From: Bacteroidia bacterium
GTDB taxonomy: Bacteria; Bacteroidota; Bacteroidia; JADZBD01
Reading direction: 5' to 3'
DNA length: 64,000 nucleotides
NCBI GenBank assembly: GCA_020852255.1
Contig: JADZBD010000004.1
Span: 62,001 to 126,000, forward strand
Numbering within the stretch: the first letter of the stretch is position 1; each line of letters starts with the position of its first letter. The position numbers and the translations under genes were made by a program. Under the pieces are notes generated by a model, which was given only the letters and a program-made list of their open reading frames with translations, did no database searches and was not told where the DNA came from. Below are positions 1-9,993 of the stretch, piece after piece.

Positions 1-1
1 T

Positions 2-1318
2 GACAGCAATAAGGCAGATATTTTCAGAAGGCTGTATCGGTTAACGGTGAATTCTGAACCTGAAAAGGCTAAATACTTTCTTGAGCAGGGACTTACCCTT
101 TCCCGGAAAGCCGGGTTGCTAAAGCGGGAAGCCATCTTCCTGAACGGCTTGGGAGAATATTACAGGAGGAAGGGTGATTTTAAACAAGCAGTCAGCTTTT
201 ACATGCAGTCGCTGGCATTATGCCAAACACATAAATTCAGGCTGGAAGAATCCTGGGCATTCAACAATCTGGGAGAAGTGGCCCGGATGAAAGGAGATTA
301 TACCACTGCCTTGAAGCAATATCAACAGAGCCTGCGTATCAAAGAAGAGCTGAATGATCAAAAAGCTGTTTCGAGCACACTGAACAACATCGGATTAATC
401 TTTCTGGAGCAAAAGAAATATAAGGAAGCACTATTGTATTTTGAACGAAGCTTAGAAACCCGGGCCAAGCTTGGTCTGCGTGATCAGTTAGCCACTAATT
501 ACACGAATATCGGAAGAATCTATTATGAAAGCGGAAACTACCTTCTTGCCCTCCAGTACTTTCAAAAAAGTCTGGAGTTAGACAGGGAATTCAACATGCC
601 GGATGAGGTGATGATGGATTTGAATAATATCAGTGAGATGTATGTGCATTTGGGAAAAAGGGATTCCGCATTGATCATTATCCGGGAGGCGTTAAAAATT
701 GCCATAGAACTCGGAGATACCTACACGGAAACCCTGATCCGCGTGAATGTTGGAGATCAGCTGATGGAACGTGGAGATGATAAAGAGGCCATCGTGCACT
801 ATGAACGGGCTATTTCACTCGGGGAGCATTCCGGCTTCCGGGAGTTGCTGAAAGATGCCTATCGCGCACTCTCCGAATTATATTACAAGTGGGGCGATCA
901 CGAGAAGGCTTTCACCCTGCATCAGCAGTATACTATTCTGAAAGATTCCATTTATAATGCAGAAAATCTGCGCATCGGGAACGAGATGCAGGTCAAATAT
1001 GAGACGGAAAAGAAGAACAAGGCTTTAACAGCTAAAAAAGCAGATGCCGAAGTAGCAGTGGCCGAAAATAAGAAACGCAGTCTTGAGCGGAACATGATGC
1101 TGGGAGGGGTAGGATTAGGTATTGCTTTGGCCATTTTTGTTTTCCGAAGTTTCCGGCAACAGCAAAGAAACAATAAAATGCTTCAGGAGCAAAAGGAGAT
1201 CATTGAAGAAAAACAAAGGGAGATATTGGACAGCATTCGTTATGCCAGGAGGATACAGCAGAGCCTGATGCCTACGGAAAAGAATATATCCAGGCACATA
1301 AGCAGAACGAAATCCTGA
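2..1318 (+). CDS. TPR protein with membrane anchor and SpoIIE-type linker, 5' end outside window
   Basis: The reading frame is open to the left edge, so the first candidate start (GTG at 47) is probably not the real one. The visible part has about seven tetratricopeptide repeats, then a coiled coil, one membrane segment (genomic about 1100-1150) and a second coiled coil ending in the motif DSIRYARRIQQSLMPTEK. In the two large sensors at 43347 and 60410 that same motif leads into a PP2C/SpoIIE phosphatase domain. Here the protein stops about 13 residues later, so no phosphatase is present. It is probably a membrane-anchored adaptor or sensor with cytoplasmic or periplasmic TPRs. Whether the short ending is natural or a truncation is unclear. 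Confidence 0.8.
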   Translation, partial: DSNKADIFRRLYRLTVNSEPEKAKYFLEQGLTLSRKAGLLKREAIFLNGLGEYYRRKGDFKQAVSFYMQSLALCQTHKFRLEESWAFNNLGEVARMKGDYTTALKQYQQSLRIKEELNDQKAVSSTLNNIGLIFLEQKKYKEALLYFERSLETRAKLGLRDQLATNYTNIGRIYYESGNYLLALQYFQKSLELDREFNMPDEVMMDLNNISEMYVHLGKRDSALIIIREALKIAIELGDTYTETLIRVNVGDQLMERGDDKEAIVHYERAISLGEHSGFRELLKDAYRALSELYYKWGDHEKAFTLHQQYTILKDSIYNAENLRIGNEMQVKYETEKKNKALTAKKADAEVAVAENKKRSLERNMMLGGVGLGIALAIFVFRSFRQQQRNNKMLQEQKEIIEEKQREILDSIRYARRIQQSLMPTEKNISRHISRTKS

Positions 1319-1343
1319 ATAACGGGTTCAGAAAAAGAAATAC

Positions 1344-2486
1344 TTACTGCACCACCACCCTTTTAAGGGCCACTTCCTTGTTTCCTTCCATGATCTTACA
1401 GAGGTAAATACCTGAAGGAACATCTTTACGGTACAAGGTGAAGTGGGTTGCACCTGAAGGAATGATTTCTTCAGTGAGCTTACGTCCATCGGAACTATAC
1501 ACGGATAGAAGACCATTCTTCAAAGGCTGTGAGAAGGTGAATAGCGCCTCTGTTTCCATGGGGTTAGGGAAAATATTAACCTGCAGGCCTGATAATTCAT
1601 TCAGTGCGGATGGCCCAGGCGTATATTCCCAGAACATCTGAGAGCCTCCGTTCGCGTATCCTGTTCCTACATAACCCTTATTTCCGATCACGAAAGTTGC
1701 CTGACAACAACTGGGAGGACCGCCAAAATTGGCTACCTGTGTCCAGGTATTCCCTGCAGGATCATATTCCCACCAGTCGTTCATGTATGTGTTCGGATAT
1801 CCCGTTCCGATATATCCTTTCCCTGCTAAAGCAAACCCTACCGCTGCCCTCCTGGCATCAAAGAAATTTGCACGCTGGGTCCAGATGTTAGTTGCCTGAT
1901 CCCACTCCCAGAAATCCTGACGGTTTAAGTTTCCATCGAATCCTGTTCCATAATATCCTTTGGTGCCAATAGAAAATCCAACACCCCAATGCGAAGCAGC
2001 ACCTCCGAAATTCTGCCGCTGCGTCCAGCTATCTGTTACAGAATTATACTCCCAAAAGTCGTTTCCACCCGCATTACCCATTCCCACATATGCCAGACTT
2101 CCGATCACAAACGCTTGTGCTCCCGTACAAGACGGCCCGCCGTAAGGTGCCTTCACTGTCCAGGTATTGGTGCTTTGATCCCACTCATAAGTATCAGGTG
2201 CAGAGCCGGTGGTAACATATCCTTTGGTGCCAATAGCAAAAGCCACATGAAAATATTTTGAGACCGGGCAGTTAGCGCGTTGTGTCCAGCTATCCAGGGT
2301 CTGATCCCACTCCCACAACTCATTCCCGGAAACATTCCCACCCATGATATACCCTTTGGTGCCAATAGAAAATCCGGCAGCCTTTTCACGGGCAGCTCCG
2401 GCAAAGTTACTCCGCGCAACCCAGGACCCCTGGGCTAATACAGATGCTGACATAAACAGGGATGTAAGAATGGATAGCACTTTCAT
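1344..2486 (-). CDS. Secreted kelch-repeat protein with T9SS sorting domain
   Basis: 380 residues. An N-terminal signal peptide (MKVLSILTSLFMSASVLAQ) is followed by about six kelch-like repeats of the pattern GFSIGTKGYIGTG...WEWDQ..TNTWTQ, which predict a beta-propeller. The last ~75 residues are a type A T9SS sorting domain (NIFPNPM..., ending SGIYLCKIMEGNKEVALKRV). It is probably exported across the outer membrane and surface-attached or released. Ligand unknown. The gene converges on the TPR gene ending at 1318. Confidence 0.88.
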   Translation of the reverse strand: MKVLSILTSLFMSASVLAQGSWVARSNFAGAAREKAAGFSIGTKGYIMGGNVSGNELWEWDQTLDSWTQRANCPVSKYFHVAFAIGTKGYVTTGSAPDTYEWDQSTNTWTVKAPYGGPSCTGAQAFVIGSLAYVGMGNAGGNDFWEYNSVTDSWTQRQNFGGAASHWGVGFSIGTKGYYGTGFDGNLNRQDFWEWDQATNIWTQRANFFDARRAAVGFALAGKGYIGTGYPNTYMNDWWEYDPAGNTWTQVANFGGPPSCCQATFVIGNKGYVGTGYANGGSQMFWEYTPGPSALNELSGLQVNIFPNPMETEALFTFSQPLKNGLLSVYSSDGRKLTEEIIPSGATHFTLYRKDVPSGIYLCKIMEGNKEVALKRVVVQ

Positions 2487-2540
2487 AACGGGACTTTTTT
2501 TTCAAAGGTACTCCTTTTCCTTTGATTCTTTCATGGTTTG

Positions 2541-2548
2541 TACCTTTG
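2541..2548 (+). promoter_or_regulatory. -7 promoter box TACCTTTG of ttcA
   Basis: Exact match to the Bacteroidota -7 consensus TAnnTTTG. It ends only 4 nt before ATG 2553, so the transcript should start at or next to the start codon. This favours ATG 2553 over an in-frame TTG at 2538, which would lie upstream of the transcript start. Confidence 0.6.
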
Positions 2549-2552
2549 TGGT

Positions 2553-3335
2553 ATGAATCAACCGGATCTCATCACGCGAAAGCTGCGAAAAGCCGTTTGG
2601 GAGGCACAGGAAACCTTTTCCCTCATTTCTCCAAGCGACAAAGTGATGGTATGCCTCTCCGGTGGAAAAGATAGTTTCACCCTGCTTGACATGATCCTGC
2701 ATATGCAGCTGGTCATGAAACACTCCTTTGAAATTGTGGCCGTAAATCTGGATCAGAAACAACCCGGCTTTCCGGCTCATATTCTTCCGGAATATCTCCG
2801 TCAAAAGAAAGTATCCTTCCGGATCCTGGAACGCGATACCTATTCCATAGTCAGAGAAAAAATACCTGAAGGAAAAACCATGTGCAGCCTCTGTTCCCGG
2901 CTACGGCGCGGAACACTTTATTCCGCTGCAGAAGAAATGGGTGCTACCAAGATTGCACTTGGACATCACCGTGAAGATGTCCTCGAAACATTCTTCCTGA
3001 ATCTGTTCTTCTCCGGAAAACTGGAAGCCATGCCGGCAAAATACCGGACAGATGACGGAAAACACGTGGTCATTCGTCCATTGGCTTATTGTAAGGAAGA
3101 GGAGATTATCGCTTATGCTGCACAACAACAATTTCCCATTATTCCCTGTAATCTTTGCGGTTCACAGGAAAACCTGCAACGCAAAGTGGTAAAGAAAATG
3201 ATGCAGGAATGGGAAGAGGAATATCCGGACAGGAAAGAAGTGATGATGACTGCGTTGATGAACGTTCACTCATCACATCTCTATGACAGTTCCAGGTATG
3301 ATTTTGAAAAACTGAAAGAAATGATCAGCGGCTGA
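2553..3335 (+). CDS. ttcA: TtcA-like tRNA 2-thiocytidine synthetase
   Basis: 260 residues. N-type ATP pyrophosphatase: PP-loop SGGKDS at residues 36-41, CxxC at 111/114 ([11 protein letters not shown]) and a later CxxC at 199/202. These cysteines match the [4Fe-4S] ligands of TtcA, which adenylates and thiolates C32 of some tRNAs. The ATG at 2553 is chosen because a promoter box lies directly before it. The 3' end overlaps the convergent gene 3325-4185 by 11 bp. A related TtcA-family tRNA thiolase with another target is possible. Confidence 0.88.
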   Translation: MNQPDLITRKLRKAVWEAQETFSLISPSDKVMVCLSGGKDSFTLLDMILHMQLVMKHSFEIVAVNLDQKQPGFPAHILPEYLRQKKVSFRILERDTYSIVREKIPEGKTMCSLCSRLRRGTLYSAAEEMGATKIALGHHREDVLETFFLNLFFSGKLEAMPAKYRTDDGKHVVIRPLAYCKEEEIIAYAAQQQFPIIPCNLCGSQENLQRKVVKKMMQEWEEEYPDRKEVMMTALMNVHSSHLYDSSRYDFEKLKEMISG

Positions 3336-4185
3336 GCACTATCTTCTGCACGTAAGGCCGCTCCGCTCCCTCGATCACCACAAGATAAGTTCCTGCCGGC
3401 ATTCCGCCCGAGAAAATCTCCAGACTACCGTTTCCTTTCCACCCCGATGACCATACCTTGCTGCCGCCCGTACTCATAAGGCTGACTTTTAGAGACGTGC
3501 CGGGAACGAGACTTCCGGAGTTGACCTGAATTTTATCCGGCGTCACCGCCACGGAAAATCCGAATGGCGACGCATACTGGGTGCAGCATTCTCCCGTGGT
3601 GAGCGTATAATCTACCCGTAACTGAATATGATCTATACAAATGGTGGGCGAAAGTGCCGAGGAGTTATTTTTAATAATATAGGCCAGACCGAAATCCGGG
3701 CTGTTCACCTCATTTACTGTAAAAGGATAACCCCAGAGATCGGTTGCACCACCGTAAGTAACCACTGAATCCGTGCTGCCAAATACGTTGGGAACTGCAT
3801 AATTATTTCCCACCACAGCCCAATTCATGGGAACCAACCGCATGACAGAGTCGGATGCAATGCCGGGAATATCGGCGCTGCGCTCCACCTCCACTGTTAT
3901 GCCGGTGATGAGTGCGTTCAGGGGGATGCTGAAACCGAAACCATGTGCATAAAAATAGCGGGTATAAAAACAACTATCGTTCTGACAATCAGGGCGCAGC
4001 TCCAGTACCGCGTTCACACACTGATCATCACTGGCATTCGCATTCTGGATAGTAGCATAGTATTCACCGGGGTAGCAGGAACAGGGTGGCCGGTTCTCTG
4101 TGATGGTAGGAGCGGCCGGTCCAACGGTCTGTCCAAACGTAGGGGCCATACCCAGAAGGAAAAAAGATGTAAAGATCACTTTCAT
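3325..4185 (-). CDS. Secreted protein with T9SS sorting domain
   Basis: 286 residues from the ATG at 4185 ([19 protein letters not shown], a clear signal peptide). The open frame continues upstream to 4521, but that part lies antisense within the ABC-F gene and shows no signal. The mature part is Cys- and Pro-containing with a beta-rich domain (about residues 60-210), then a C-terminal sorting domain ending [20 protein letters not shown]. No catalytic motif is recognised. It converges on ttcA with an 11-bp overlap. Confidence 0.82.
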   Translation of the reverse strand: MKVIFTSFFLLGMAPTFGQTVGPAAPTITENRPPCSCYPGEYYATIQNANASDDQCVNAVLELRPDCQNDSCFYTRYFYAHGFGFSIPLNALITGITVEVERSADIPGIASDSVMRLVPMNWAVVGNNYAVPNVFGSTDSVVTYGGATDLWGYPFTVNEVNSPDFGLAYIIKNNSSALSPTICIDHIQLRVDYTLTTGECCTQYASPFGFSVAVTPDKIQVNSGSLVPGTSLKVSLMSTGGSKVWSSGWKGNGSLEIFSGGMPAGTYLVVIEGAERPYVQKIVLSR

Positions 4186-4195
4186 ACTGGAACGT

Positions 4196-4228
4196 TTTGC
4201 GACATCTAATATACAACAATTACCTTTG
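4196..4228 (+). promoter_or_regulatory. Promoter of the ABC-F gene
   Basis: TTTG at 4196-4199, a 21-nt spacer, then TACCTTTG at 4221-4228. Both boxes and the spacing fit the Bacteroidota -33/-7 consensus. The start ATG at 4237 is 8 nt past the -7 box, so the 5' UTR should be at most a few nucleotides. Confidence 0.7.
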
Positions 4229-4236
4229 CCCTCCTT

Positions 4237-6105
4237 ATGAACCTTCTGTCGGTAGAAAAGCTTTACAGGAATATGAGCGAAAAGATCCTCTTCGAGGATA
4301 TAAGCTTTGGCGTTGAGAGCGGGGAACGTATTGCTATGGTAGCCAGAAACGGGGCCGGAAAAACAACCTTGCTGAAGATCCTTCAGGGAAAGGAAACGGC
4401 CGACCGGGGCAAAGTGGTTTTCCGGAACAATCTGAAGGTCTCCTTTTTGGAACAGGATCCCGTTTTCCCCGCACAGTGCAGTGCGTATGATGCCCTGTTC
4501 CGTTCGGATAATGCTTTGCACCGTGTAGTGAGCGCTTATGAGAAAGCCCTGGCGCTACACGAAGCGGATCCCTCCGATAAGAACAGCACACTGCTGGAAT
4601 CTGCACTCAATGAAATGGAATCAGCCAATGCCTGGGATTACGAAGCGCGTGTGAAGCAGGTTTTATCGCATCTGAAACTTCTGCAGCTCGATCAGCCGGC
4701 GGCTTCGCTTTCAGGAGGAGAACAAAAACGGCTCGCACTGGCTAGAGTGTTGCTCGAGGAACCGGAGTTGCTTATTATGGATGAACCGACCAACCATCTT
4801 GATCTGGAAATGATCGAATGGCTGGAAGAGTACTTCAGGAGAAACGATGTTTCCCTGCTGGTTGTTACCCACGACCGCTATTTTCTGGACAATGTATGTA
4901 CCGCCATCCTGGAACTGGACCGTGGACAGCTGTACCGCTACGATGGCAACTATGAATATTTCATTCAGAAAAAAGCAGAGCGTGAGAGCAACGAAGCATC
5001 CGCACGTGCCAAAGCGGAGAACCTATACCGGAGGGAACTTGAATGGATCCGCAAATCTCCGCGGGCCAGAACCACGAAATCACGCTCTCGCATTAACGCT
5101 TTCGGAGAACTGGAAGAACGGCTGGCAGAGTATAAAGAGGAAGAAGAACTGGCGCTCAGCGTAAAAATGACCCGCATCGGGGGAAAGATCCTGGAGTTGA
5201 AAAGCGTGACGAAAGCATTCGGTGACAAAAAGGTGCTGGCCGGATTCGACCATGTATTCAAAAAAGGAGAGCGTATCGGTATTGTGGGAAAGAACGGTGT
5301 AGGGAAAACCACTCTCCTGAATCTCATCACCGGTAGCGAAACACCGGACACCGGCACGGTCAGTGTAGGGGAAACCATCACGTTCGGCTATTACTCTCAG
5401 AAGGGGATGGTGCTGAAGGAGGAAAAGCGCGTTATTGAGGTGGTGAAAGACGTAGCTGACCACATTCCAATGGCCGACGGCAGCTCCCTGACTGCTTCCC
5501 AGCTTTTACAACACTTTTTATTCTCTCCCGAAATGCAGTACACATTCGTTTCCAAGCTCAGCGGAGGAGAAAAGAAAAGGCTGTACCTGCTTACAGTGCT
5601 TATGAAGAATCCGAACTTCCTGATACTGGATGAACCAACCAATGATCTGGATCTGGCGACCCTGAGTACGCTGGAAAACTTTCTTTCAGATTACAATGGA
5701 TGCCTGATGATCGTTTCTCACGACCGGTACTTTATGGATAAACTCTGCGATACACTTTTTATCATGGAAGGAGAAGGCCGGATCACTCATTTCAACGGTA
5801 CCTATTCTGAATGGCGGGCGAGGGAAAAAAAGGAAGAACGGACGACACCGGTTTTGGAAAAAGAAAAAAGAGCGGTGCCAGCGACTAAAAAAGGTTTGTC
5901 CTACAAAGAAAAATTCGAGATGGAAACACTCGAAAAGGAAATGCCGGTGCTGGAGCAGAAAAGAAAAGAGCTGGAAGTTAGGCTCGGCTCCGGAATCACG
6001 GATCATGCCGAACTGCAGAAGTTATCAGCTGAGATCGGGAAGATCAGTGAGGCGCTGGACCGCCAGCAACTCCGCTGGCTTGAACTTGCAGACCGCACCG
6101 CCTGA
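4237..6105 (+). CDS. uup: ABC-F family ATPase (Uup-like)
   Basis: 622 residues with two ABC ATPase domains and no membrane segments. Domain 1 has Walker A ARNGAGKTTLL, signature LSGGEQKRLAL and Walker B LLIMDEPTNHLDL. Domain 2 has GKNGVGKTTLL, LSGGEKKRLYL and FLILDEPTNDLDL. A charged inter-domain linker and a C-terminal coiled coil (about residues 545-620) resemble Uup rather than EttA. ABC-F proteins act on ribosomes or, for Uup, on branched DNA and ribosome assembly. The first Walker A has an Arg where Gly is usual (ARNGAGK), which still fits the motif. Cytoplasmic. Confidence 0.9.
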   Translation: MNLLSVEKLYRNMSEKILFEDISFGVESGERIAMVARNGAGKTTLLKILQGKETADRGKVVFRNNLKVSFLEQDPVFPAQCSAYDALFRSDNALHRVVSAYEKALALHEADPSDKNSTLLESALNEMESANAWDYEARVKQVLSHLKLLQLDQPAASLSGGEQKRLALARVLLEEPELLIMDEPTNHLDLEMIEWLEEYFRRNDVSLLVVTHDRYFLDNVCTAILELDRGQLYRYDGNYEYFIQKKAERESNEASARAKAENLYRRELEWIRKSPRARTTKSRSRINAFGELEERLAEYKEEEELALSVKMTRIGGKILELKSVTKAFGDKKVLAGFDHVFKKGERIGIVGKNGVGKTTLLNLITGSETPDTGTVSVGETITFGYYSQKGMVLKEEKRVIEVVKDVADHIPMADGSSLTASQLLQHFLFSPEMQYTFVSKLSGGEKKRLYLLTVLMKNPNFLILDEPTNDLDLATLSTLENFLSDYNGCLMIVSHDRYFMDKLCDTLFIMEGEGRITHFNGTYSEWRAREKKEERTTPVLEKEKRAVPATKKGLSYKEKFEMETLEKEMPVLEQKRKELEVRLGSGITDHAELQKLSAEIGKISEALDRQQLRWLELADRTA

Positions 6106-6131
6106 CCTTCTCCGATCCGGGGGATGTTCCC

Positions 6132-6467
6132 TTACATCTTTGAATAGATGATTCGCACGGTATATACATGATCGCGGGATACATCGGAAGGAATCACCCT
6201 TTTTCCGTTCAGCCGTTCCATTATCTGCGCATTAAAATCCTTATCTCCGCCCTGGATCTCCAGAATTTCAATCAGGTCTTTTTCATTTACCCGGAAAAGA
6301 ACCGTAGCTGCTGTTTTTCCGGTTTCCAGATCATAGCGTTCACCAGAGAGCTTCTTAAGGATCTGATCGCTCATGCGAATCGCCTTACTTCCGAGTTTTC
6401 CTTCGCCGCCGGCATAGGAAACCAGGCTAAAAGATATGGCCAGCAGCAGTGACATTAGTGTTTTCAT
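6132..6467 (-). CDS. Small secreted protein of unknown function
   Basis: 111 residues from the ATG at 6467 (MKTLMSLLLAISFSLVSYA, a signal peptide). An ATG 39 nt upstream would place extra residues before the signal. The mature ~92 residues are predicted mixed alpha/beta with the stretch TAATVLFRVNEKDLIEILEI. This resembles the small periplasmic TonB-C-like or energy-transducer-like domains common in Bacteroidota, but I cannot assign it. No cysteine and no sorting domain, so it is probably periplasmic. The gap to lpxD is 86 bp. Confidence 0.65.
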   Translation of the reverse strand: MKTLMSLLLAISFSLVSYAGGEGKLGSKAIRMSDQILKKLSGERYDLETGKTAATVLFRVNEKDLIEILEIQGGDKDFNAQIMERLNGKRVIPSDVSRDHVYTVRIIYSKM

Positions 6468-6553
6468 GGTATTGATTTTTGGGATGTTTAACTCATTCAC
6501 ACCCATAGGACGTATACCCCCCCTGAAATGTTACACCCGAGAAATATTCTGAT

Positions 6554-7567
6554 TTACCCGTTTTTCTTTTCCAGCACCTCTACCCGCTTAACCAGGTCAT
6601 CCAGGTTCCTGAAATGGATATAGGACTTACGGTACCGGGTTACCTCAAATGCGGGCGATCCCATGAACGCCTCTCCCGGCTTATTTATGCTCTTTGAAAT
6701 ACCCGACTGGGCGGCGATAACGGTATTATCGGCCACTTTCAAATGGCCAACAATACCCACCTGTCCGCTGAACATACAGTTCTTCCCGATCTTGGTGGAT
6801 CCCGCGATCACACCTGCAGCAGCGATAAAAGTATTCTCTCCCACCTCTACGTTGTGGGCAATATGGATCAGGTTATCAAACTTGACTCCCTTGCGCAGAA
6901 TGGTGGACCCCAGGGTAGCCCGGTCAATGGCACAGTTGGCCCCGATCTCAACATCATCTTCAATAATCACATTACCGATCTGGGGAATTTTTTTCTGTTC
7001 GCCGAGAGCAAAGCGGAAACCGTCACTTCCGATCACGGTCCCGGAATGAATAATGCAGTTCTTCCCAACCACACAATCAGCATAAATCTGTACCCCGGAA
7101 AAAATCGTAGTGTTGTCGCCTATATGTACTCCCTCTCCTATATAGGTGTTGGGATAAATTTTCACGTTGTTACCTATGACCGCTCCGTCGCTAATTACGG
7201 CGAATTCACCCGCATAGAGATCCTTACCCGTTTTGGCGCTACCGGCAATATGTGCTTTCGGAGAAATACCCTTCTTATTCAGTTTGATCTGCGAATACAC
7301 TTCCAGAAGCTTCGCAAAAGCAGATTCCGGGCTTTCTACCCTTACCAGCGTACAGGAAACAGGACCGGTTAGCTCATAGGCTTTAGCGACAATCACCAGG
7401 GAGGCTTTGGTTGAATACAGGTACTGGTTGTAGAGGGGATTCGCCAAAAACGAGATGGTTCCCGGCCTCCCTTCTTCAATTTTTGCCACTCCTGATATCT
7501 TTACCCCATGATCGCCCTCCACGGTACCGTCAACGAGTTCAGCGATTTGTTTCGCAGTGAATTCCAT
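6554..7567 (-). CDS. lpxD: UDP-3-O-acyl-glucosamine N-acyltransferase LpxD
   Basis: 337 residues, the usual length for LpxD. An N-terminal uridine-binding domain (to about residue 100) is followed by a left-handed beta-helix of hexapeptide repeats. It contains the catalytic-histidine region NLIHIAHNVEVGENTFIAA and the segment GSTKIGKNCMFSGQVGIVGH. It adds the second 3-hydroxyacyl chain in lipid A synthesis. The TACCTTTA box at 7572-7579 lies 4 nt before the start codon. Confidence 0.95.
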   Translation of the reverse strand: MEFTAKQIAELVDGTVEGDHGVKISGVAKIEEGRPGTISFLANPLYNQYLYSTKASLVIVAKAYELTGPVSCTLVRVESPESAFAKLLEVYSQIKLNKKGISPKAHIAGSAKTGKDLYAGEFAVISDGAVIGNNVKIYPNTYIGEGVHIGDNTTIFSGVQIYADCVVGKNCIIHSGTVIGSDGFRFALGEQKKIPQIGNVIIEDDVEIGANCAIDRATLGSTILRKGVKFDNLIHIAHNVEVGENTFIAAAGVIAGSTKIGKNCMFSGQVGIVGHLKVADNTVIAAQSGISKSINKPGEAFMGSPAFEVTRYRKSYIHFRNLDDLVKRVEVLEKKNG

Positions 7568-7571
7568 GTAT

Positions 7572-7579
7572 TAAAGGTA
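7572..7579 (-). promoter_or_regulatory. -7 box TACCTTTA of lpxD
   Basis: Near-consensus TAnnTTTG box on the minus strand, 4 nt before the lpxD ATG. It predicts an almost leaderless transcript. Confidence 0.5.
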
Positions 7580-7596
7580 GCGCTTTTAAACGGTAT

Positions 7597-9864
7597 TCAG
7601 CGCACGATCATCAGCCGGCGACTGATCCCGGTATCTGTTCTGATAAAATAGAGTCCGTCGGGAAGTCCCGAAATGTCCAGCGAGGCAGAATTCATTTTTC
7701 CTGACCGGATAACATTCATCTGCTCTCCCGAAACATTGAGGATCTCCAGCACCTGAAATTCTTTTCCGGCAATAAAGGTCACATGCGACTGCGCGGGATT
7801 TGGAAAGACCTGTATTAAAGTATTCTCGCCGGTCTCCGCTATTCCTACCGAACAGTTGGAAGTACCAATAGTGGGCGATGTGGATATGCTGAAAGGTCCG
7901 TTGCCGTTCGGACAGCGATGAAATGAAACATCCGCAACAAGATTACCGAATGAAAGGGAATCAATGATCGTTCCGCTGGCATAGGAAAGCATCAGCTGTT
8001 CCCCGGACGACATGAGTTTGAAATTCGCATGTAGTCCCTGCTCGTTTCCTTCCTCATCGCACCAGATAATAAGGTAGCCACCGGCAGGAATCACTGCATT
8101 CACAGGAAAAGCCCACTTGGCAGGCGTAGTAAAGATATCCGTCATATATAGTCCGTCGAGCCCAATATTCGAAGGAGTGTTATTATACAATTCAACCCAG
8201 TCCTCATAATCACCATCGGGATCCGTAGTGTAGGTTACGTTCTGGCTCATGAATTCATTGATCGTAACTTGTCCGGGCAAAGCGGCGGGTACGGTGATCA
8301 GTATGGTGTGCCAATTGTGTTCCGCCCGTTCCGGAGAGAACAAACCGGCCGTGTTGTTTTCAGCATAAATATAATACTGTATCTCCCCACCCTGTGCCAT
8401 CACAAAGGCACCATAAATACCATCATTGGCGGCACCATCCTGGTGTAACCCATCATCCATCATATTCACGTAAGTGAATTTGTCCGGTGTAGCATACCTG
8501 TAACCCAGGTGCGCATAGGTGGGATTATTCAGCGAAGCGGTAATCCAAACCGTATCATTGGAGGCCGGTGCTCCGGGAGAATAATTAATGTTGCTGATAG
8601 AAGGCGGTACAGCAGAAAAATCTGCCAGGCCGCTGATATAAGATGAACGGGCATTCATCAGCCAGGAGATACCGGGAATGGACGAAGGAAAAGACGTGAT
8701 AGTTGTGGTCAGGTTATTAATAAAGTCGTTATAGGTATAGAATTTATAAGGATCATTGGTATAATATGGTCCAATGATTCCCTGTAGCGTTTGACCCGTA
8801 GTGTAATAGGAGTTATTCACGAAATTCTCATTATTCAGCGTCCGCATATGCGCGATGTACATTCTCTTATACTTCGGGTTCTGAAGAATTTTCTGGATCA
8901 GGGGCCTGTTGGAATTGGTGCTGTGCAGGAGGTGATTCATGGTTTGCATCTGGGTGGGAGACAAGCTTCCGCTTCCCGTATTTGAAAAAACCCCGAAGGC
9001 CATATTCAGATCCCACACCACAGAATTCATCCGGCCGTTATTATCCCTCACCAGGTAATAATTCTGGGCAAAGGCTCCGCTGTAACTGTCGAGATGAACC
9101 AGCAGATTACTAAAGGCCAGCATCCAGATCGCCCGGTCTACATCCAGGTTCTTATGCATGTTAGCCGCGTTATTCTGCAGCGTATCGCACAAACGCGTCA
9201 GATCCTTCCAGGCATAAGAGGATTTGAGTTCATAATAGGGATAATAGAGCGTGCTGTCGGATCCAAGATATTTCAGATTGGGTCCTGAGGTACTGGAAAC
9301 CTGCTGCGGGTTGCACTTTACGATGGTATTCCCGGAAACATAAAAATGATCGCTCACCCAGTCTTTGTTTACCGCTTCAGCATTCACATACACTCCCCGT
9401 AATCCTCCATTGATATATACCTGGGCAAAATTAGCCCTCGGGCAGTGCATATAATTTTTCAGAATGTCATAGGACAACACCTCACGGACGATGGAAGGGT
9501 CGCGGTAACAATTGTTCAGCTTAATATCCTGGATGCCCTGGTAGTTTTGTGATAAAACAGAATTCAGCTCTATATGTAAAGGGTTTTTATTGTTATTTGA
9601 ATTATACGAGCTGTTGCCTTTGTATTTTACCCCGCAGGAATCAAAACGAGTTCCGTTCACCACCACTGAATCTGCTATGATATATCCTTCGGCACCCGCC
9701 TTAGCCGTATCCATCCGGTAATCCCAGTTGCTGAATCCAAAATAGATGCGGATATCCTGCACATTGTTGAGATCATAAAATGTGGTTTGCGCCCCTGCCG
9801 GCAAAATACCAGCAAACAAGGATAACAAGGAGAAGATCCGCAGCATTCGCTTTCGTTTACCCAA
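7597..9864 (-). CDS. Secreted CotH-like kinase with lamin-tail and T9SS domains
   Basis: 755 residues. A signal peptide (LRIFSLLSLFAGILPAGAQ) is followed by a CotH-type domain to about residue 400 (GVKYKGNSSYNSNN, IQDIKLNNCYRDPSIVREVLSYDI, VYVNAEAVNKDWV). Then come an Ig-like region, a lamin-tail domain (VTINEFMSQN...GDYEDWVELYN) and a T9SS sorting domain ending GLYFIRTDTGISRRLMIV. CotH proteins are atypical protein kinases that act outside the cytoplasm; here the target would be a surface or secreted protein. Start is either ATG 9864 or the ATG six codons later. Confidence 0.85.
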   Translation of the reverse strand: MGKRKRMLRIFSLLSLFAGILPAGAQTTFYDLNNVQDIRIYFGFSNWDYRMDTAKAGAEGYIIADSVVVNGTRFDSCGVKYKGNSSYNSNNNKNPLHIELNSVLSQNYQGIQDIKLNNCYRDPSIVREVLSYDILKNYMHCPRANFAQVYINGGLRGVYVNAEAVNKDWVSDHFYVSGNTIVKCNPQQVSSTSGPNLKYLGSDSTLYYPYYELKSSYAWKDLTRLCDTLQNNAANMHKNLDVDRAIWMLAFSNLLVHLDSYSGAFAQNYYLVRDNNGRMNSVVWDLNMAFGVFSNTGSGSLSPTQMQTMNHLLHSTNSNRPLIQKILQNPKYKRMYIAHMRTLNNENFVNNSYYTTGQTLQGIIGPYYTNDPYKFYTYNDFINNLTTTITSFPSSIPGISWLMNARSSYISGLADFSAVPPSISNINYSPGAPASNDTVWITASLNNPTYAHLGYRYATPDKFTYVNMMDDGLHQDGAANDGIYGAFVMAQGGEIQYYIYAENNTAGLFSPERAEHNWHTILITVPAALPGQVTINEFMSQNVTYTTDPDGDYEDWVELYNNTPSNIGLDGLYMTDIFTTPAKWAFPVNAVIPAGGYLIIWCDEEGNEQGLHANFKLMSSGEQLMLSYASGTIIDSLSFGNLVADVSFHRCPNGNGPFSISTSPTIGTSNCSVGIAETGENTLIQVFPNPAQSHVTFIAGKEFQVLEILNVSGEQMNVIRSGKMNSASLDISGLPDGLYFIRTDTGISRRLMIVR

Positions 9865-9993
9865 ATTTAACTATTACGCTTCAATTCCATGTTTCTTCTT
9901 ACAGCGTGATAATCAGCCATATATAATAATCTCGCATACCCTTCCGGGTAGTAAAAGCCGGCCGGCTTCGTCTAAAATTCCCCTCAATCTCAG

